From NCBI GenBank assembly GCA_963995505.1, contig OZ023184.1, positions 2,976,001-3,040,000 on the forward strand: a stretch of 64,000 nucleotides of DNA, read 5' to 3'. The translations under genes were made by a program, and so were the position numbers. Origin of the DNA: Hypericum androsaemum. Lineage: Eukaryota > Streptophyta > Magnoliopsida > Malpighiales > Hypericaceae. Positions 24,058 through 35,742 of this stretch are shown piece after piece; position 1 is the stretch's first letter, and the number at the start of each line of letters is the position of its first letter. Under the pieces are notes generated by a model. That model did not search any database. It saw only the letters and a list, made by a program, of their open reading frames with translations, and was not told where the DNA came from.

Positions 24058-25593
24058 TATAACGCGATATGACTGACTATTTCAAGAGACCAACATGTCT
24101 TTTTGAGTATGTTTTGTCCCCACTCACACGTATACCGAGAAATTTTCTGGAAGGTTACCTTTTTTGAAATTGCTCCAGGCCAATCGCGCTTAATTTTGGA
24201 GTTCTTTCCAAAAATTTGCCAGAAAAGGAGAGTGTAACTTGTTGATATTGAGATCTTGAAGTCCTTTATGATTAAGTAGGAGATGGTTTGTAAACCAAAG
24301 GACTTGGGAGGTTTGGGCTTTGAGTCAGTGTCTCTCGTGAATCATTCCCTTTTGCTCAAGTGGATTTGGAATTTCTGTAACTATAAGGGTGCACAGTGGG
24401 TAAAAGTCGTGGTGGGTATTCACTCTTTTCAATGTTCATCATTCACCTCAATTCCTAAAGGGGTTCTGGGTAGCAATTGGGAGTCAAATGCTAAAGTTGC
24501 ATTGTCTGGCAAGGCATTACGGTCTAACTTTATGCATGGCGTTGTTTTACAGCTTGGGGATGGTAAGAAGTGGTTCTTCTGGGATGATTTTGGGATTGGT
24601 GATCGGAGTCTCAAGAAGCATTTTGATTGTCTTCATATGCTCTCTCTGCAGCAAAATACAAGGGTGGCTGACTGTGGTGTGTGGTCAAAGGGTGTGTGGT
24701 CGTGGAATTTAAGCTGAAGGAGACCTCTACGAGTGTATGAACGAGAGATGTTGGGCAGCCTTATGGAGATGTTGAATGAATTAATTATGTGTCGTAATAA
24801 AAAAGATACTTTGAAATGGAGGTGGGATGATACTTGGAGAAGGCATGTTAGGGAGCTCGATTTTAGCCCTTCTCCTGTAATCAACGAATTGCAAAAGATT
24901 TAGAATTATTCTATTCCGTTAAAGGTAGAATATTTCATGTGGTTAGCAATTCAAAATAGAATTCAGACAAGGGATGTGTTGATTCGTATGAGGCAAATTC
25001 AGGCTTGTGAGGCATTTTTTCTGATGAGATGGCAACTCATCTTCTCCTCCATTGCCCCTTCTCCAGGTCGATTTTGGACTATTTTGTAGAAAGATCTGGA
25101 GTTGTATGGTCTGGTTTCTCGTCTATTGATATGGTGCTCTCTACTTGGTGTGAGTTGACTAGCGGTGGCATGTTCGGGAAGGTTTGGTTTATATCACTTG
25201 AAGTATATGGAATCATCGGAACAAAGTAATTTTTTGAAGAGAAACAATGTGACCATGAGCTTCTCAAGCACACTATCTTCTTTCGGACCTATGAATGGGT
25301 GTTTTGGTCGAGAATGTTGAAAGACATTGGTAATCAAGAACTTGACCTTTTTTGGGACTCTTTACGAGTAAGGTAATGTTGGGTTTGACTTCTCGAAATA
25401 GGCAAAGAATAACTGTAAATAGCGAGGTTTGTTCGCTAGTAGTCTTATTTTGTTCTTTTTGTTAGTTTCTGCTGTAATTTTCTTCTTCTTTTTTAATAAA
25501 GTATTTTACTTGTATAAAAAAATTTGTTGATATAGATAATTTAAATCAAATTACTTAAGCGTTTTAATAATATATCATTAACGGAGTATTTCA
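24058..25593. mobile_element. diverged Cassandra-type LTR, split by a LINE insertion
   Basis: Two pieces, 24058-24248 and 25534-25593, align end to end with the solo LTR at 8300-8549. The first has TATAACGCGATATG, the 5S-like CCAGGCCAATCGCGCTTAATTTTGGAGTTCTT region and GTGTAACTTGTTG; the second resumes at AGATAATTTAAATCAAATTA and ends GGAGTATTTCA. The intervening bases are the LINE at 24249-25523 and its duplicated target. Confidence 0.78.
24249..25523 (+). mobile_element. 5'-truncated L1-type LINE, 3' end of the reverse transcriptase ORF
   Basis: Flanked by the 10-bp target duplication TTGTTGATAT (24239-24248 and 25524-25533), with an A-rich tail at the right. From 24283 the plus strand encodes the C-terminal part of a plant LINE polyprotein: VCKPKDLGGLGFESV, LGDGKKWFFWDD, then, after a frameshift near 24714, the zf-RVT-type stretch with VEYFMWLAIQNRIQTRDVL. 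Stops at about 24901 and later frameshifts make it inactive. The 5' part, including endonuclease and RT active site, is absent, as is usual for truncated insertions. Confidence 0.88.
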
Positions 25594-25976
25594 AATTTAC
25601 TTCTAAAAAACGTGGTTAAGAGCAAATAATTTCGTAATTTATCAAGTTATAGGGTTCTTTATTTTTATTCAAAAGTATTATATTTTACTTTTTCTATCAA
25701 TTTTACTGAAATGATATGTTCACTTCATTTAATATGTTGAGAGCACAAAATCACCTCATGTCCAGATGTAAAATACATTTGTATTAATGAGAGCTCGAAA
25801 TTGAGATCTCATGTCATCTTGAAATTAATCTTTCTCATCTACGTGTTCGATAGTTAAGAATTTATTTTGTATTTATTTTGTTCTTTTAACTTCGTGACAC
25901 ATTAATCTAGATTTAAATCAAATATAATTTTTGTATGAAAACAAATCTCTATCAATTAATCCTAGTACGGTTTAAC

Positions 25977-26440
25977 CATTGTTTTCAAAAACGATCCGGA
26001 GAGCGACCCGGATTTTGGTCCGTTCTCCGGGTCAACCGGTTGGACCGGTCAAACCGGCGGTCGGACCGGTAGTTTATGATATATATTTTTAATATATATT
26101 TAGTAAATAATAGGTTTAAAAATTAATATTCTTGAAATGTTGGTAAATTTATTTCATATTTAGTATAATTATCTTTGTAGATTTAGTTTATTTTGTGTTG
26201 ATTTAGAAAAATCGAGTAGAAAATCTTATTTTTTTGGGTTGGGTTGGGTGAAATCTGGTTTTTGGGTTGGTTTTTTGGTCAAACCTAACGAACCGGATTT
26301 TTCCGGGTCAAAAATCCGAGCCAACCGCCCAGTCTGACCAAAAATCTTCCGGTTCGTTAGGTAACCTGGCGAACTTGGTTTTTTGACCCGGGATTGGCTC
26401 CGGTCGGACCGCCGGTTGGACCGCCGTCTCGAAAACAATG
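25977..26440. mobile_element. hAT-type MITE, copy with perfect target duplication
   Basis: Begins CATTGTTTTCAAAAACG and ends with its inverted partner CGTCTCGAAAACAATG. Exact 8-bp target duplication GGTTTAAC at 25969-25976 and 26441-26448. Subterminal GGTCGGACCGG-type blocks match the other family members. The 464-bp interior has no coding capacity. Confidence 0.9.
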
Positions 26441-27630
26441 GGTTTAACCCTTTTTCGCTTTGGCTCATTCCGAAGAAAAAGTCTTGAGCAACTTATATAT
26501 ACACGGGGGTGTCAGGGAAGCCCAAACTTGGGCCTTCAGCTTGGTTCCGTCACTGGGCCGAACTCCTTTCTTTTAACAAAATAGCCCAATCGCTCTCGTC
26601 AAATATTGATGTGTAACGGGCCCAGAGGCCCCTTTGTAGGCCCAATCGCTTTCCAAGTAACAATACTGTTGTTGTATTAGACGACCTGGCAATTAGGAAG
26701 GGTCTTTTTCCAACACATGAAAACTTTTTTTAAAGGTGAGACAGAATGTTGCTAGGGTTTGCATCCTGAATGTCCACCAAATTATTTTACACTTTTTACT
26801 GTTAGGTCAAATACTCTTTGGTAACACATATGAAAACCTAATATGTCTCCTAAAAAATATCTGTTTTTTGTAATTTAATGCATATTTCTCGTTTTGAGAC
26901 TATAAGAAAACCATAAATATGATTTTTTATTTATTTATAACCAATTCATTTATATTATCAGTGTCTATTTAATATGTTGTTCACCTAATAAAAGTTTAGC
27001 TAATGTGAACAGAACGACTGGGGTGGGAGCCCCTTTTTGGTAAACTTCTAATGTCTAGAGTTAATTATTGACAATTTTTTATGACTGGCTCAATCAATTA
27101 CTTAATTTATATTCGTAAAATTTAAATATAAAATTCTCTTAATTAAATTTAAATATTTCACTACTTAAAACTAACAGCCGATTTCAGAACGTGACCTTTG
27201 GTTTGGCTTTTTGGAGTCGTTATGACATTGGAGTGGCTCGTGTGTTATGACTTCTAGACACGGCATGCGACTTCTGTGGGTGGGTTCAGGTCAGGTAGGA
27301 CAAGGAATTGATTAATAAAATAATTCTATAGACATCATTGGGTTTAGGGTTCCAAGCATGAAATGAAGATGCCCATTTGCTTTCTCCTAAATTTGTGGTC
27401 GATAATTAATATTTAATAGAAAAATGTACATTTTAGTATCATGTGACATTATATTTTTTGTAATTAGTTCGTGTAGTTTAAAAATTATCAAACATGTCTA
27501 AGTTATTTGAATTGTATCGGGCTACGGTCTCGGACAGGCTAGGGCAACTACCCATCCTATATGAATTTCCACTGTATATTTTTTGTCTGACGTGGCAAGT
27601 TAATGGACAATTTCGATGATGAATCATTAT

Positions 27631-28013
27631 TGTTAAATCTCTATATCCAACCCAAAATATTAAAACAATAGGTTTGTGAATTTTTCAGACTTATAAACTT
27701 TCCCCCCACTCGTATTTTAATCGATATGAGATTCTCAACACGCCCTCCACTCGTGTTTTAACCGATTTGGGATTCTCAACACGCCCCCTCAAACAAGACC
27801 CATCGGGTTGAAAAATTGCACTGGCTTTGACTTCACAAAAGTGCGAGAAACGGGGGTCGTGCGAGTTCAACAATGGGCACGAGATCAACCCACTCTGATA
27901 CCATGTTAAATCTCTATATCTAACCCAAAACCTTAAGACAATGGGTTGGTAGATTTTTCACAATTATAAAATTACCACCCACTCGTGTTTTAACCGATGT
28001 GGGATTCTCAACA
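27631..28013 (-). mobile_element. TRIM (miniature LTR retrotransposon) nested in the MULE inverted repeat
   Basis: Only 383 bp with 110-bp LTRs at 27631-27740 and 27904-28013, both TGTTAAATC...TCTCAACA as read on plus. The minus strand carries a primer-binding site TGGTATCAGAGTGG (27890-27903) and a purine tract GAGGGGGCG beside the left LTR. The target duplication is ATTAT (27626-27630) versus ATCAT (28014-28018), one change. About 41 bases of LTR end are repeated at 27741-27781. No coding sequence is present. Confidence 0.9.
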
Positions 28014-28361
28014 ATCATCCTGGTTAATTACCAGAACAATCTCTAATATTTTAATATATTTTTTCAAAAAGCCATCGACCCTCAACATTAAACAACCAAA
28101 ACCAAAGCCTATCATCATCATCATCATCTCAAGTTGCTCTTCAACAGCTCAACATAATCCTTTCTCTTAACACCCTCTTGCTTCAAACCTTGAAATTTGA
28201 AAGCACCCGAACAACTAACCAAAATTCAACATTAAGAACAGAACATTAAGAACACAAACAAACCCACAAAAGCAAGAAGACCACAAATTCAACCCCACAA
28301 CTAAAAAGAGCAGAAGCATTATATCCTATATTTACAAGCAAAAACAAACTTCCTAACAATA

Positions 28362-28502
28362 TCAACGAACCCGCAAAACAAAATTGCAAAAAGGACAAAA
28401 TTTGAACTCATCGGGATCCTCCATCTGCAACTCCTTCTCCGCTGCCTTCACCTCCACATGCTCCTCCTTTACCGCTTCATAAACCTTAACAGACTCGATC
28501 AC
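28362..28502 (-). pseudogene. unidentified coding-like fragment inside the MULE
   Basis: An open minus-strand stretch reads EAVKEEHVEVKAAEKELQ, then MEDPDEFKFCPFCNFVLRVR and a stop. The acidic/lysine-rich run followed by a CPFC pair looks like the end of a plant protein, but I do not recognise the family. A GATCACCACTCCTG direct repeat (28499 and 28547 regions) suggests rearrangement. Probably captured host sequence. Confidence 0.4.
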
Positions 28503-28985
28503 CACTCCTGACTTCGCCTCCTCTTCTGCGGCGAGGAACAAACTCGATCACCACTCCTGTTTTTGCCTTCTCTTCTCTCACCTCTCACTCTCTATCTTCG
28601 GTTTGCTACTCAAAGAACCCTCTCATAGAAGTCCCCTTCTCATGGTGGTGCTCAGGACGAGGATGGGAAATTTTTTAGAAAGGCATGGAATAGGAAGGGA
28701 TTTAAGGGTTAGGGTTTGAAAACATCGAATTGATGAAAGAAAGAGAGGGTGGGAAAATTGAATCGAATTAAAAAAACTTGGGCTTATTTTGGTAATTAAT
28801 ATGGATGATGATTCATCATCAAAATTGCCCATTCACTTACCACACCTGAACAAAAAAAGACAGGCAGCTGCCGGGACAGTAGCCAGATTAAATTTTAAAT
28901 AATTTGGACATGTTTGATATTTTTAAACTATATGGACTAATTGCAAGAATCACAATATTACAGGGGACTAAAGTATACTTTTACC

Positions 28986-30630
28986 TATTTAATATAACAT
29001 AGGTGAAACTATATGTGAGTTAATCATTGTTATATTAAGCTTCAACTGCACTTGAGGACCCACGTACGCAATCAATTTATGAGTCCCGGCCCTATAAATG
29101 ATGGAGTTTTCTACATTGTTCATGATTATTTTGTGAAAATAGTCGCTCGATATTTGACTCTTAATATCAGAATTTAGAAGAAAAAAATTGTCATAGATTT
29201 GTAGCCGATCTACATGTACATTTATATGTTGTTCATATGAGACATTTGATAGGACTTTCATTAATGTGATATTAGATTGACCAACTACAGTATGTAGATG
29301 TCATTTATCTTTTGTAAATAGAATTAATATTTTTTTGAAGAAAAATGAAAGAGATTATTACCGAGACGTTTGATATTTAAGAAATTGACTTTGTTATTAT
29401 ATTTTTCCTCCCCTACAAAGCGTTCAAAAAGTGTTATGAGTACCCTGTAATTTTTATAATAATCACAAAAATATTGAATTGAATCTTATAAGAGCTTCTA
29501 TACAAACATGATGACGTTTTATCCATAAAAAATTAATATTAAAATCATATTTCTCTTTTATTAAATATAGCCACATGTAATGGAATGTAGCTAATAATTA
29601 ACTCTCCTAAGTATATTGTAATTTAAGTAGAATTTGGTGAAACAACTACCGGTCCACACATAAAATCATCATTATGTCGAAACACATAATTGAATGTGGA
29701 GCGACTTTTTCTTCGGAAAAAGTTACAATTCTCACGAGCTCATTATATTAAATTAATGTAGAAAGAAGCGTTATTTTCTTGTGGTGTCTTGGAAAATTAA
29801 TATGAGATGAAAATAGTCACTTTTTCTTTGCTGTTATATGTAAATATGACTTCGGAATATTTGATATGACGTTGACCCTAATTTGATCGTTGTCAACCAT
29901 GAAGTTAAAATAAATGTCCGTGGACCGAATCCGATGGTAAATTGAATTTGACAATTTTCTATTAGATTGTTTTCCTCTAGACGATGGAACTTATCCCCAT
30001 CTTTTTTCTGGTGGACCTCGGCCCAGCATGTTTTTATCTCTTTGATCGCCCAATCGATCCATCATTGACTTAGTCTACTTGGAATAAAAGCTAGCTAGTT
30101 CAGGCTTCTAAACGGTCAATTTCGCCGATCTTAATATTCAAAGCTTGATGCCAAAAAAAAATATAAAGTAAACCGTAGTTGACACAAGCTTTTCCCGGTT
30201 GTCCTGATCCGGAAGTAGTCACCAATGCAATTATTTTGTCTAATGATTTTACCGAGTTCACTATACAGATTTACAAAAAATAGTCTAGTAAAGGGAAGTT
30301 CAGAGGGATGATATTATTTAAAAAAAAATAATGATTTCATTAATAAAAACCATTAATTATCTAACATTATATGAATAAAAGTTTATTAAATTTTTCATAG
30401 GAACAACTAGGTCAACTTTAAATCTAGTACATTTACATGAAAAAACTCAGTTCTATCTAATATGCTAGATCGTATTTTATATGTTCATATCTACGCCGAA
30501 AGCTCTTGCGATGATGAGGTGTCCTCAGTTGAGATTAGGATTTGCACCCTTATATTATGAAAGGGGAAAAAAACTCATATTAACAAGAACAAAAGGAGCA
30601 CAAAGGAAAAAAAACCAACGAGGGCTATAA

Positions 30631-30668
<38 letters not shown>

Positions 30669-31690
30669 CTGGAAATGGGGTATAAAGCTAAATATATGGA
30701 GTGTAAAACATGTCGAATTCATTCAATATCTAAAAGTATAATAGCACATGCCTTGACCATTGACAAATGAACCAACATTTTTCCTTGTCTCGTGTTTGTG
30801 TACGGTATTTCTTTTGCATTTATCTTAGAGAAATTATCTAGTAGTGGAAAAAGGCAGTGGATTGAAATATTTTTAATCCACATACGGGACTAATGTTATT
30901 TCCGAAAGAAAATTGTATTTATTATAGGTAGATTTTAGGTTTAAGTTTAAGTATTATAAATAGGAAAAATATCATTATAAATATTACCTTAAATTAGATC
31001 AGATAGTACTCTATTATGAATACTGTTAAAGAGTCTAATAATGCTTAGTTCTAAGTATTTTTAAATATAATTATTTTTAGTATTTTCTTCAAGCTCTCCA
31101 AGTCATCATGTTTTGCTGGAAGTCTTCTTGTCACAATTTCGCTAGCCGAGTACGAATTTTTTTTTTTTTAAGGTATGAATCTCTTTTTGTACAGTTGTAT
31201 CTCTTAGAACGGAAAGTGACGAGAGTTCAAATTTGGCTATGCAAAAATTAAAAAAAGAGTGTTTTTTTGGGCTTCCCAATCACCACAAGTAATTATACAA
31301 AACTTATTTAAGAAAATTTTACTTATAAAAAATTTACATATATGGCGGAATCTTTTCGCAACAATGTAGACGATTAATTTTTATAAATTATTAATAAGGT
31401 TATAATCTAGAGTAAAACCTATTTTTCGTCCAAGAAGTTCACTGATGTACAAATACAGTCTCAATAGTTTACAAGCAAGATTCACGGTTCAGTTCTCGAA
31501 TTGGCCATCTAACGCATTTTATCGACAAAAATACTTCACAGTTCAAAAATAGACAAAGAATTTGATAAATTAAATAAATAAAGCAATTACCAAACAAAGA
31601 GAAGAAACTTGATTTTAGAAACGAAGAATAATATATCAAGTCACATTTAACCGAATTCAAATTTAAAGATTTTGAGTTAAAGTCGTAATA
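28986..31690. other. intergenic spacer with (TA)n microsatellite
   Basis: AT-rich. A TA dinucleotide run occupies about 30636-30666. No supported gene; scattered short frames are chance. Confidence 0.5.
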
Positions 31691-32203
31691 CGAAAGGGAA
31701 AGATAGAGAGAGGGGGGAGCAGGCAGCCTCCCGCCCTCCTTCCCTATCGGCCCTCCAGAATAAGAAAGAAAGAAAAAGAAGAAAGAGAGATAAAGAAATC
31801 ACCCCAAAAAAAAAAAGAGAGCTCCTTCATCATCTCCTCTCATATCCTTTTTCTCTCTCTAATTAATTAAACCAAATTAACTAATTAATTAATCACCCTT
31901 CGTCCTCCGTACTCGTCACTTCCCCCCTAATCCACCTTCTCTCTCTCTCTCTCTGGGTTTCCAATTATTGGATTAATCGCTGAGAAACCAAGCAACGCCA
32001 AGGAAATGACCCCTCCCCGCCTCGGTTCCCGCTCATCCGTCGTCCAGTGGGCCCCACCCCGCCCGATCCCCTAGTCTTTCAGATCCCGTCCTCCGGGGGA
32101 TCCAATTGGATTGGTTGCTTCTATTCTATTCGATCGGTTTTCTTTTTCGTTTCATTTTTTTTTGCGGGAGCTAGGGTTTCGGGGGGAGGTTAATTGTTAC
32201 ACC
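31691..32203 (+). promoter_or_regulatory. promoter-proximal region and 5' leader of the PP2A B' gene
   Basis: GA-rich (about 31695-31800) then CT-rich sequence, including a (CT)n run at 31938-31954, and CCGCCC-type GC blocks near 32060. Pyrimidine-rich leaders of this kind are usual just upstream of plant housekeeping genes. The transcription start was not fixed. Confidence 0.5.
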
Positions 32204-35200
32204 ATGTTGAAGAAGATCATGAAGGGGGGGAGGCAGACGAAGCCTGCCTCCAAGGACCCCGCCGCCGACGGGGGTCCCTACGGCCAGGCGCGCGGCGCGG
32301 GGGGCGGGCCGGGGTCCAACGTGGTGGTCAACCACGCGTCCCGGGGGGCGCCGGCCGGGGTCAACCCGGCCGTTGCGTTCCCCCCGCCGATGCTGACGGT
32401 TGAGCCTCTGCCGCTGTTCCGGGAGGTCCCCGTGTCGGAGCGGCAGGGGCTGTTCCTCCGGAAGCTGCAGGTTTGCTGCTTCCAGTTCGACTTCTCCGAC
32501 ACGCTCCGGTCGGTTCGGGAGAAGGAGATCAAACGGCAGACCCTGCTGGAGCTGGTGGAGTTCATCCAGTCCGGGTCGGGCAAGATCACGGATGTCTGCC
32601 AGGAGGAGATGATCAAGATGGTCGCCACCAACATCTTCCGGTGCCTCCCCCCGGCCTCCCACGAGAACACGGGCCAGGACTCCGCGGACCCCGAGGAGGA
32701 GGAGCCCTACCTCGAGCCTTCATGGCCCCATCTCCAGCTCGTCTACGAGCTCCTCCTCAGATACGTGGTGTCATCGGATACTGACACCAAGGTTGCCAAG
32801 AGGTACATTGACCACTCCTTTGTGTTGAAGCTGCTTGACCTTTTCGACTCCGAGGACCCTAGGGAGAGGGAGTACCTCAAGACCATTCTGCATAGGATTT
32901 ATGGCAAGTTTATGGTGCACCGTCCTTTCGTTAGGAAGGGGATTAATAACATCTTTTACCGGTTTATATACGAGACTGAGAGGCATAGCGGGATTGGGGA
33001 GTTGTTGGAAATTCTGGGTAGTATTATCAATGGATTTGCGTTGCCGATGAAAGAGGAGCACAAGTTATTCCTTGTGAGGGCGCTTATACCGCTCCACAAG
33101 CCCAAGCCAATCTCCGTGTACCACCAGCAGCTGTCCTACTGTATTGTCCAGTTTGTGGAGAAGGACTACAAGCTGTCCGATACTGTGATTCGGGGGTTGT
33201 TGAAGTACTGGCCGGTGACTAATTGCCAGAAGGAGGTTCTCTTCCTTGGAGAACTCGAGGAGGTATTGGAGGCTACTCAGTCTGCCGAGTTCCAGCGTTG
33301 TATGGTTCCACTGTTTAGACAAATTGCACGCTGCCTTACTAGCTCCCACTTTCAGGTGCGTGATCAGCATGTGTCCGTTTTGAGGTTTTGGTTTGTTATC
33401 TTGTTTCCCATATGAGTTGGTTTGATGTACTGGTGACTTCTTATCATTGTGCTTTTTGTGGCATCACATGTTCTGTGAAAAATAGGTGGTTGCATGATGA
33501 TTCCTAGCGTCTGCTTTCTTGTTTGATTTTCTTGTGTTACAGCTTTTGTTGTTAAAGTTCTTTAAAGTTGACACTTTGAGCTGTGGTACAATGTTGTGGA
33601 TTGAAATGCACAGCAGATTGAAGGTTCATCTTTATTTTCCATTGTCCATAATCCTTTTTATACCTGCTCGTATCTTTTTGTTCTCATGTGAATTTGTTCT
33701 AGCTTTTTCTTCTTTATATCAATAGATGCATAATGCAACCATCTGGAATGGTTCTGGGAAGTAAATTGCTTGATTTTGGATTGGATTTGACTTCTTTTCA
33801 TTTATTAACAAAAAAATGCCTAACCAGCATCCGTAATTGTTGGCCTCAAAGCTTGCTTCAAGCATATCCAGGAAATGCACTTTTCATTAGCATACCTAAG
33901 ATAAATGATGCTCGCTTCAATAAGTGTGATCTTGTTGCCTCTTTCACATGCTAAACCCTCCCCTTCCACATACTTGTATGGTAAGAAAACTTGGTCAGTG
34001 GATGCTCATACTTTTTGAGGTAGTTATCACAAGTTAATTCTTCAAAGGAGATAGGATGTCTGTCTTGTTCCATTATTTTGCTTGCCAAGCTAAAAATGGC
34101 GTCCTTGGTGCGCAAGCATTCCCCGGCTAATGCAAAGGTCTTTGGAGGGTCGCTTTTGTATGTAACCCGGCTCTAGCTTTTCAGCAAAGGGGTTGTTTCC
34201 AGGCCCCCAAATCTGTGGTGAAAAAAGGGGCAACATATCGCTGTGCCCAGGCTAATTACTTTATTAGCTTAGGAATAGTTTTTGGAAGAAAAGAGTGATG
34301 TAGTCGCAAATAAGAATTATATTGCAGAAGATTTAAGAAGTTAAAACAACATTTAGTTGCATTTTATAATTATCTTTCATTATTGCACCCGTACTTTTAA
34401 ATGCTGCCATGCCGCCTACTTCGGCTGTTGTATTTCATGTCTGTTTTTTAGCTTCTTGGCTTATCTTTACCAGAGGTTTAGAGTTTACCATATTGTCTCA
34501 TCAGGGGGTGCTTTATAGTTTATAGAACTTGGCTTGCCCATTTTTGACATGCAGATGCTTGCTTTGAAAAGGTTGCGTTCTTGGTTTTATAATTTTACAC
34601 ACGTTTTAATTTGTTTGCCGATGATGTAAGAACAGCTATCATATTTTGTTATCCGATTGTTTAGTAATGGACATCTGACACCATTTTCCATTTACTTCTT
34701 TGGAGTCTTAATAGGCCTTCTTCTCTTTCTCCTTCTCTTTCTATGATATAAATCTTAGTAAGCCAGTATTTCCCTTCAGTATGTGTTTTCAGAATCATGT
34801 TGCCCTTTATTTCATACAACAATTTAGAAAGGGCCATGGTTCTGGTTTGGCTGTTCATATTGTTTAATTTTCTCACGTTGTCTAGGTCAATCTAACAAAT
34901 GCCGAAGTCCAACTTCTGACATAGCTTTTTTGTTTGCTAGCTTGTCCACTTGTAACTGCTACCCACTTCTTTGAACCTTATTTTTTTTAAGGAAGTATTG
35001 AATTTAGGCACTAGGACATAATTGTGATGCGTACAGATATACAATAGTCATTTTTTTCTGTGATTGTTATTAATCTTTGCAGTTTGGCGTGACCTATTTC
35101 TGGTAATATTAATGTATTATTTGCCAACTTGCTATTTCTTGTAGTATTATATTTCTCATAGGGCTGTAACTTCTGTTGGCTTTTTGTTTTATCTGTTTTG

Positions 35201-35742
35201 GTTCTTCGTCGAACGTATTTAGAGTTTGACATTGTATGTAAATGGGTCAACATATTCTTCCACATTATAATCACAAGCGTGGTTTCCAATTGTGGTTGAA
35301 CTTGTAGGAAGCAGGTTTTGGATTGTTTTCTTGTCCTTGTGCTTGTGAGATTACTTGATCAAAATGGAAAGAGTTTAGTTTCCAATTGTGGTGGTTCTTA
35401 GTAAGACTTGTGTTTCAGGTTGCAGAGCGAGCCCTCTTTTTGTGGAACAACGAGCACATCGTGAGCTTGATAGCCCAAAATCGTAACGTCATACTGCCAA
35501 TTATCTTCGATGCCTTGGAGAAGAACATCCAAACTCACTGGAACCAAGCGGTCCACGGGCTGACCGTCAACGTCAGAAAAATGTTCCTGGAAATGGATAC
35601 CGAGCTGTTCGAAGAATGCCAGAGGCAGTACACAGAGAAAGAGGCCAGGGTACACGAGGTCGAAGAGCGGCGGGAGACGGCGTGGAGGAGGCTGGCAGAT
35701 GTAGCAGCCCAGAGAGGTGGAGACGACATGGTCACCGTTTAA
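32204..35742 (+). CDS. PP2A B' (B56) regulatory subunit
   Basis: Regulatory B-type subunit that selects substrates and location for the protein phosphatase 2A holoenzyme. Exons 32204-33355 and 35419-35742, joined at CACTTTCAG/gtgcg and tttcag/GTTGCAG; 491 residues, normal for plant B' proteins. The start MLKKIMKGG is the first ATG in frame (the frame is open upstream only from a TTG). Residues 1-65 form a Gly/Pro-rich variable head with [14 protein letters not shown]; the HEAT-like B56 core follows from about 70 ([68 protein letters not shown]) and ends with [20 protein letters not shown]. The single intron of 2063 bases shows no gene. Retaining it would give a 403-codon product truncated before the last HEAT repeats. 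Confidence 0.96.

Larger units (their letters stand above)
27419..28985. mobile_element. Mutator-like element (Pack-MULE type) with exact 9-bp target duplication
   Basis: Terminal inverted repeats of about 200 bases (left GAAAAATGTACATTTTAGTA; right reversed GGTAAAAGTATACTTTAGT), sharing blocks such as CAAACATGTC and GATGATGAATCAT. The 9-bp target duplication TATTTAATA is exact (27410-27418 and 28986-28994), diagnostic of Mutator transposition. The left arm is interrupted by a TRIM retrotransposon; removing it restores alignment with the right arm. The interior carries a short coding-like segment on the minus strand. Confidence 0.92.

Noticed and set aside
32111..32203. Upstream start for the PP2A B' protein
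   Set aside because: The in-frame extension begins at TTG and contains no ATG before MLKKIMKGG, and the extra residues do not resemble the family.
32171..32784. Several long frames overlapping the first PP2A B' exon
   Set aside because: Shadows of the GC-rich coding exon in other frames.
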